DNA of 64,000 nucleotides, taken from positions 5,032,001-5,096,000 of the forward strand of contig JAZGTH010000071.1 of NCBI GenBank assembly GCA_036877525.1, given 5' to 3'. Below are positions 62,301 to 64,000 of the stretch, one piece after another. This DNA comes from Chromobotia macracanthus (taxonomy: Eukaryota; Chordata; Actinopteri; Cypriniformes; Botiidae). Under the pieces are notes generated by a model, which saw only the letters and a program-made list of their open reading frames with translations, ran no database searches and was not told where the DNA came from. A program made the translations under genes and the position numbers. Each line of letters starts with the position of its first letter. Position 1 is the first letter of the stretch.

Positions 62301-64000
62301 CAGTGACAGGCAAACTAACGGTTAACATGACAGTGAATGGTGTGGGCTACTACAGGCATGAAATTGGCCACCCTGTTATGAAATCAATGGAGGTAAGGAC
62401 ATAAAGCATTTTTCTGTTGACTTTTGGATTCTAGCTTCAGCATGGGATGCTGGTGTATGTGTATGTGCTGTTTTTTAATATGCTTAACCAATGAAATCTT
62501 TACTAGTAAGTATTGATCAACATGGCTATGTTGGTCCACCATGGCCTGGGCAAAGAGCCACAAGAAGTACCAGCTCTTAGTAACTGTGCCTTTTCTTCTG
62601 CATAGATCAAAGGCTCAGCCACCTTTAGTCTCTGCATAAAGGACATGATGCCCTTAGAAGTTACTGACCATTTTCGAGGAGCAGTGAACATGTGGGTAAC
62701 AGTGAACAGCATTGACGGTGGCCGCCAGACCATGTTTGATGATTCAACACCTGTCCACAAGCAGCTCATTGACATCAAGTACTCCAAAGACACCCGGAAG
62801 CAGTTTAAGCCTGGCTTGCCCTACAAGGGAATGGTGAGAGGAGAGTCATCTTCTGAAAAAGATGCAGAGAACACTTCCTCTTCCTCTTAATGTCATCAAT
62901 GTTAATTTGTAATGATTGTTTTGTTTTTTATCACCACTGACCCCAGATTGAGGTGACCTATCCGGATGGGAGCCCAGCAGATGGGGTGCAGGTGCGGGTT
63001 AAGGCCGAACTCACCCCGAAGGACAACGTCTACACCAGCGAACTGGTCTCACACAACGGCAAAGTTTCTTTTGAGATCCCCTCCATCCCCACAGCTGCCC
63101 AGTACGTCTGGCTGGAGGTTAGTGGGAGGGATTGTAACTAAGAGGATGTAGGTACAAACCCTAAAGGGACTAGGCAACAATTCAGTTTACATTTGGATAA
63201 AAGCATTAGCTAAATGACCAGTAAATTGCCATATTGCCATGTTTCATACAGTCAAAAGTGACAGCCATTAATGCCAGACCAGCAGGGGACCAGTATCTTC
63301 CCAACTATCTGTCCATCAGTAGCTGGTATTCTCCTAGCAAATGCCACATCCAGCTCCTAAGCCCCAGTTCTCCTCTAATGGTAAGAAACGTCATTTGCAT
63401 AGCCTTACTCTGGCAACCCTTCACACAGTTTTTAGGGCTGTGATCATCAGCTGCGTTTACACTGCAACAAAATAATCAGATTTTTTCCTCATATGTGACA
63501 CAGTTTGGATATTGTTGCACATGTAAACACAAAAACTGCACCAAATCCAATTTTTTGCGTCTTATCTGAGCCAAATGTTGATTTAAATCGGATACAATTC
63601 TGATATGTGGACATCTGACCTGCGTGTAAGCACCTATATCTGATTCACACTAGTAATGACATCATTCTGCGATGGATTCGGGTAATTGTCATTATTTTGC
63701 ATCTTTTGCACATGGCGTACGTTCAAACACTGATTGAAGCCCAGAGTATTAATGTAATGCGGATATTGGATACGAGCCATATTTTATGTAAATGTAAACA
63801 GGTAGACCAAAAATCATTAGATTTGTACATTAAGCATTGCAGTATAAACACAGCTATCTTGTTCTTCTTTGTTGTGGCTTGTACCTTGCATGTTCCAACA
63901 ACTGTTAATCATGCAAGCTGTTTGTGTCTAGATTGGAGAGGAAGCTGAGATCTATTTGAAGTCCACCTGTCCCTGTAACTTCACCCTGCACTATGAGGTT
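56269..64000 (+). CDS. cpamd8: C3 and PZP-like alpha-2-macroglobulin domain-containing 8 (CPAMD8), N-terminal 14 coding exons, partial at right edge
   Basis: Coding exons: 56269-56360, 58980-59131, 59504-59526, 59652-59817, 60133-60185, 60669-60686, 61332-61386, 61803-61916, 62125-62209, 62284-62392, 62606-62833, 62947-63117, 63252-63380, 63932-64000 (open). This gives 488 codons of an expected 1,900 or so. Residues 1 to about 27 are a signal peptide with a hydrophobic core (WTVIMCVISGVHS). The rest is the first macroglobulin (MG) domains of the A2M/C3 family: YLITAPSVFRAGVEE, the conserved FIQTDKPVYKP, NMSFPLSDQPVFGEWF, and KDTRKQFKPGLPYKG. This wording is CPAMD8 rather than A2M or C3. The bait region, thioester and Kazal-like parts would lie beyond 64 kb. 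Human CPAMD8 mutations cause anterior segment dysgenesis of the eye. Exons 3 (23 nt) and 6 (18 nt) are unusually small, and exon 4 ends at a poor donor (gtctct). Confidence 0.94.
57803..57950. repeat. Short fold-back element related to repeat B, in cpamd8 intron 1
   Basis: The left part tttaaaggtaggttaggcaa and the inverse of the right part (ttaaaggcaaggtaggcaat, then cttttccagaaaca) match each other. The right arm also matches the start of repeat B at 58750. Confidence 0.6.
58750..58930 (+). repeat. Interspersed repeat B, copy 2, just before cpamd8 exon 2
   Basis: Direct repeat of 10518-10720 (ccagaaacattttttgttat, agtctcttcacatcctgata, agcaatcactaagtaaagtg, tctgtggaaggtacagga). It ends about 50 bp before the exon 2 acceptor. 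Confidence 0.75.
60373..60516 (+). mobile_element. Full-length tRNA-derived SINE in cpamd8 intron 5
   Basis: A-box region accacagttggtagggcatt, B box gggttcaagtacc, then tatagcttgaatccactgta and the tail ttgctttggttaaaagcatc with tgcc. This is the best preserved SINE in the window and the reference for the fragments. Confidence 0.8.
60755..60900 (+). mobile_element. Probable tRNA-derived SINE remnant in cpamd8 intron 6
   Basis: gttgggttcgacccttgagc has a B-box core (GGTTCGACC), and tgttcctgagccactgaccc resembles the body of the SINE at 40785-40960. The A box is not clear. Confidence 0.4.
61628..61722 (+). repeat. Interspersed repeat C, copy 3, in cpamd8 intron 7
   Basis: Contains gtaaagtaacctccaattgt, ggcagtagaaaggcaaaag and ttggattgcagctttaac. 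It is the closest match to copy 1. Confidence 0.75.
63140..63225 (+). mobile_element. SINE remnant in cpamd8 intron 12
   Basis: Ends tttggataaaagcattagct followed by aaatgac, the tRNA-SINE tail, after a short degraded body. It finishes about 25 bp before the exon 13 acceptor. Confidence 0.55.

Overview
The window is vertebrate nuclear DNA from a teleost fish, most likely a cyprinid (carp/zebrafish group). Its genes have many short exons with GT-AG introns. Non-coding DNA is AT-rich and full of CA/TA/GATA microsatellites, tRNA-derived SINEs and short fold-back transposon remnants of kinds abundant in cyprinids. CpG-rich DNA is confined to a few promoter-like islands. There are no prokaryotic operons, CRISPR arrays or phage genes.

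Layout. 1-32.4 kb: no coding exon recognised. It holds two orphan CpG-rich blocks (3.2-4.1 kb and 26.4-27.2 kb) that look like promoters, eight copies of one palindromic transposon family, SINE pieces and simple repeats. 32.5-42.8 kb, minus strand: tmem59l in 8 coding exons, 339 aa. 43.9-50.5 kb, plus strand: crlf1 in 8 coding exons, 411 aa. 52.1-54.9 kb, minus strand: rex1bd (the C19orf60 family) in 5 coding exons, 168 aa. 56.3-64.0 kb, plus strand: the first 14 coding exons of cpamd8 (488 codons), running off the right edge.

The order tmem59l, crlf1, rex1bd matches the human 19p13.11 block TMEM59L-CRLF1-REX1BD, and CPAMD8 lies in the same human band, so this is an ancient syntenic block. 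tmem59l and crlf1 are head to head with about 1.15 kb between start codons. rex1bd and cpamd8 are also head to head, about 1.4 kb apart. crlf1 and rex1bd are tail to tail.

The genes do not form one pathway. Tmem59l is a Golgi/endosomal single-pass protein of neurons. Crlf1 is a secreted cytokine-receptor-like partner of CLCF1 that signals through the CNTF receptor. Rex1bd is a small protein of unknown mechanism. Cpamd8 is a secreted alpha-2-macroglobulin/complement-family protein linked to eye development.

I found no convincing undescribed system. The most interesting points are the Tmem59-like tail of Tmem59l, micro-exons and a poor splice donor in cpamd8, a CA repeat starting at a tmem59l 5' splice site, a transposon nested in a SINE, a tetranucleotide repeat growing out of a transposon end, and the orphan CpG islands. 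All exon boundaries come from reading splice signals and family similarity by eye; no alignment or transcript data were available.
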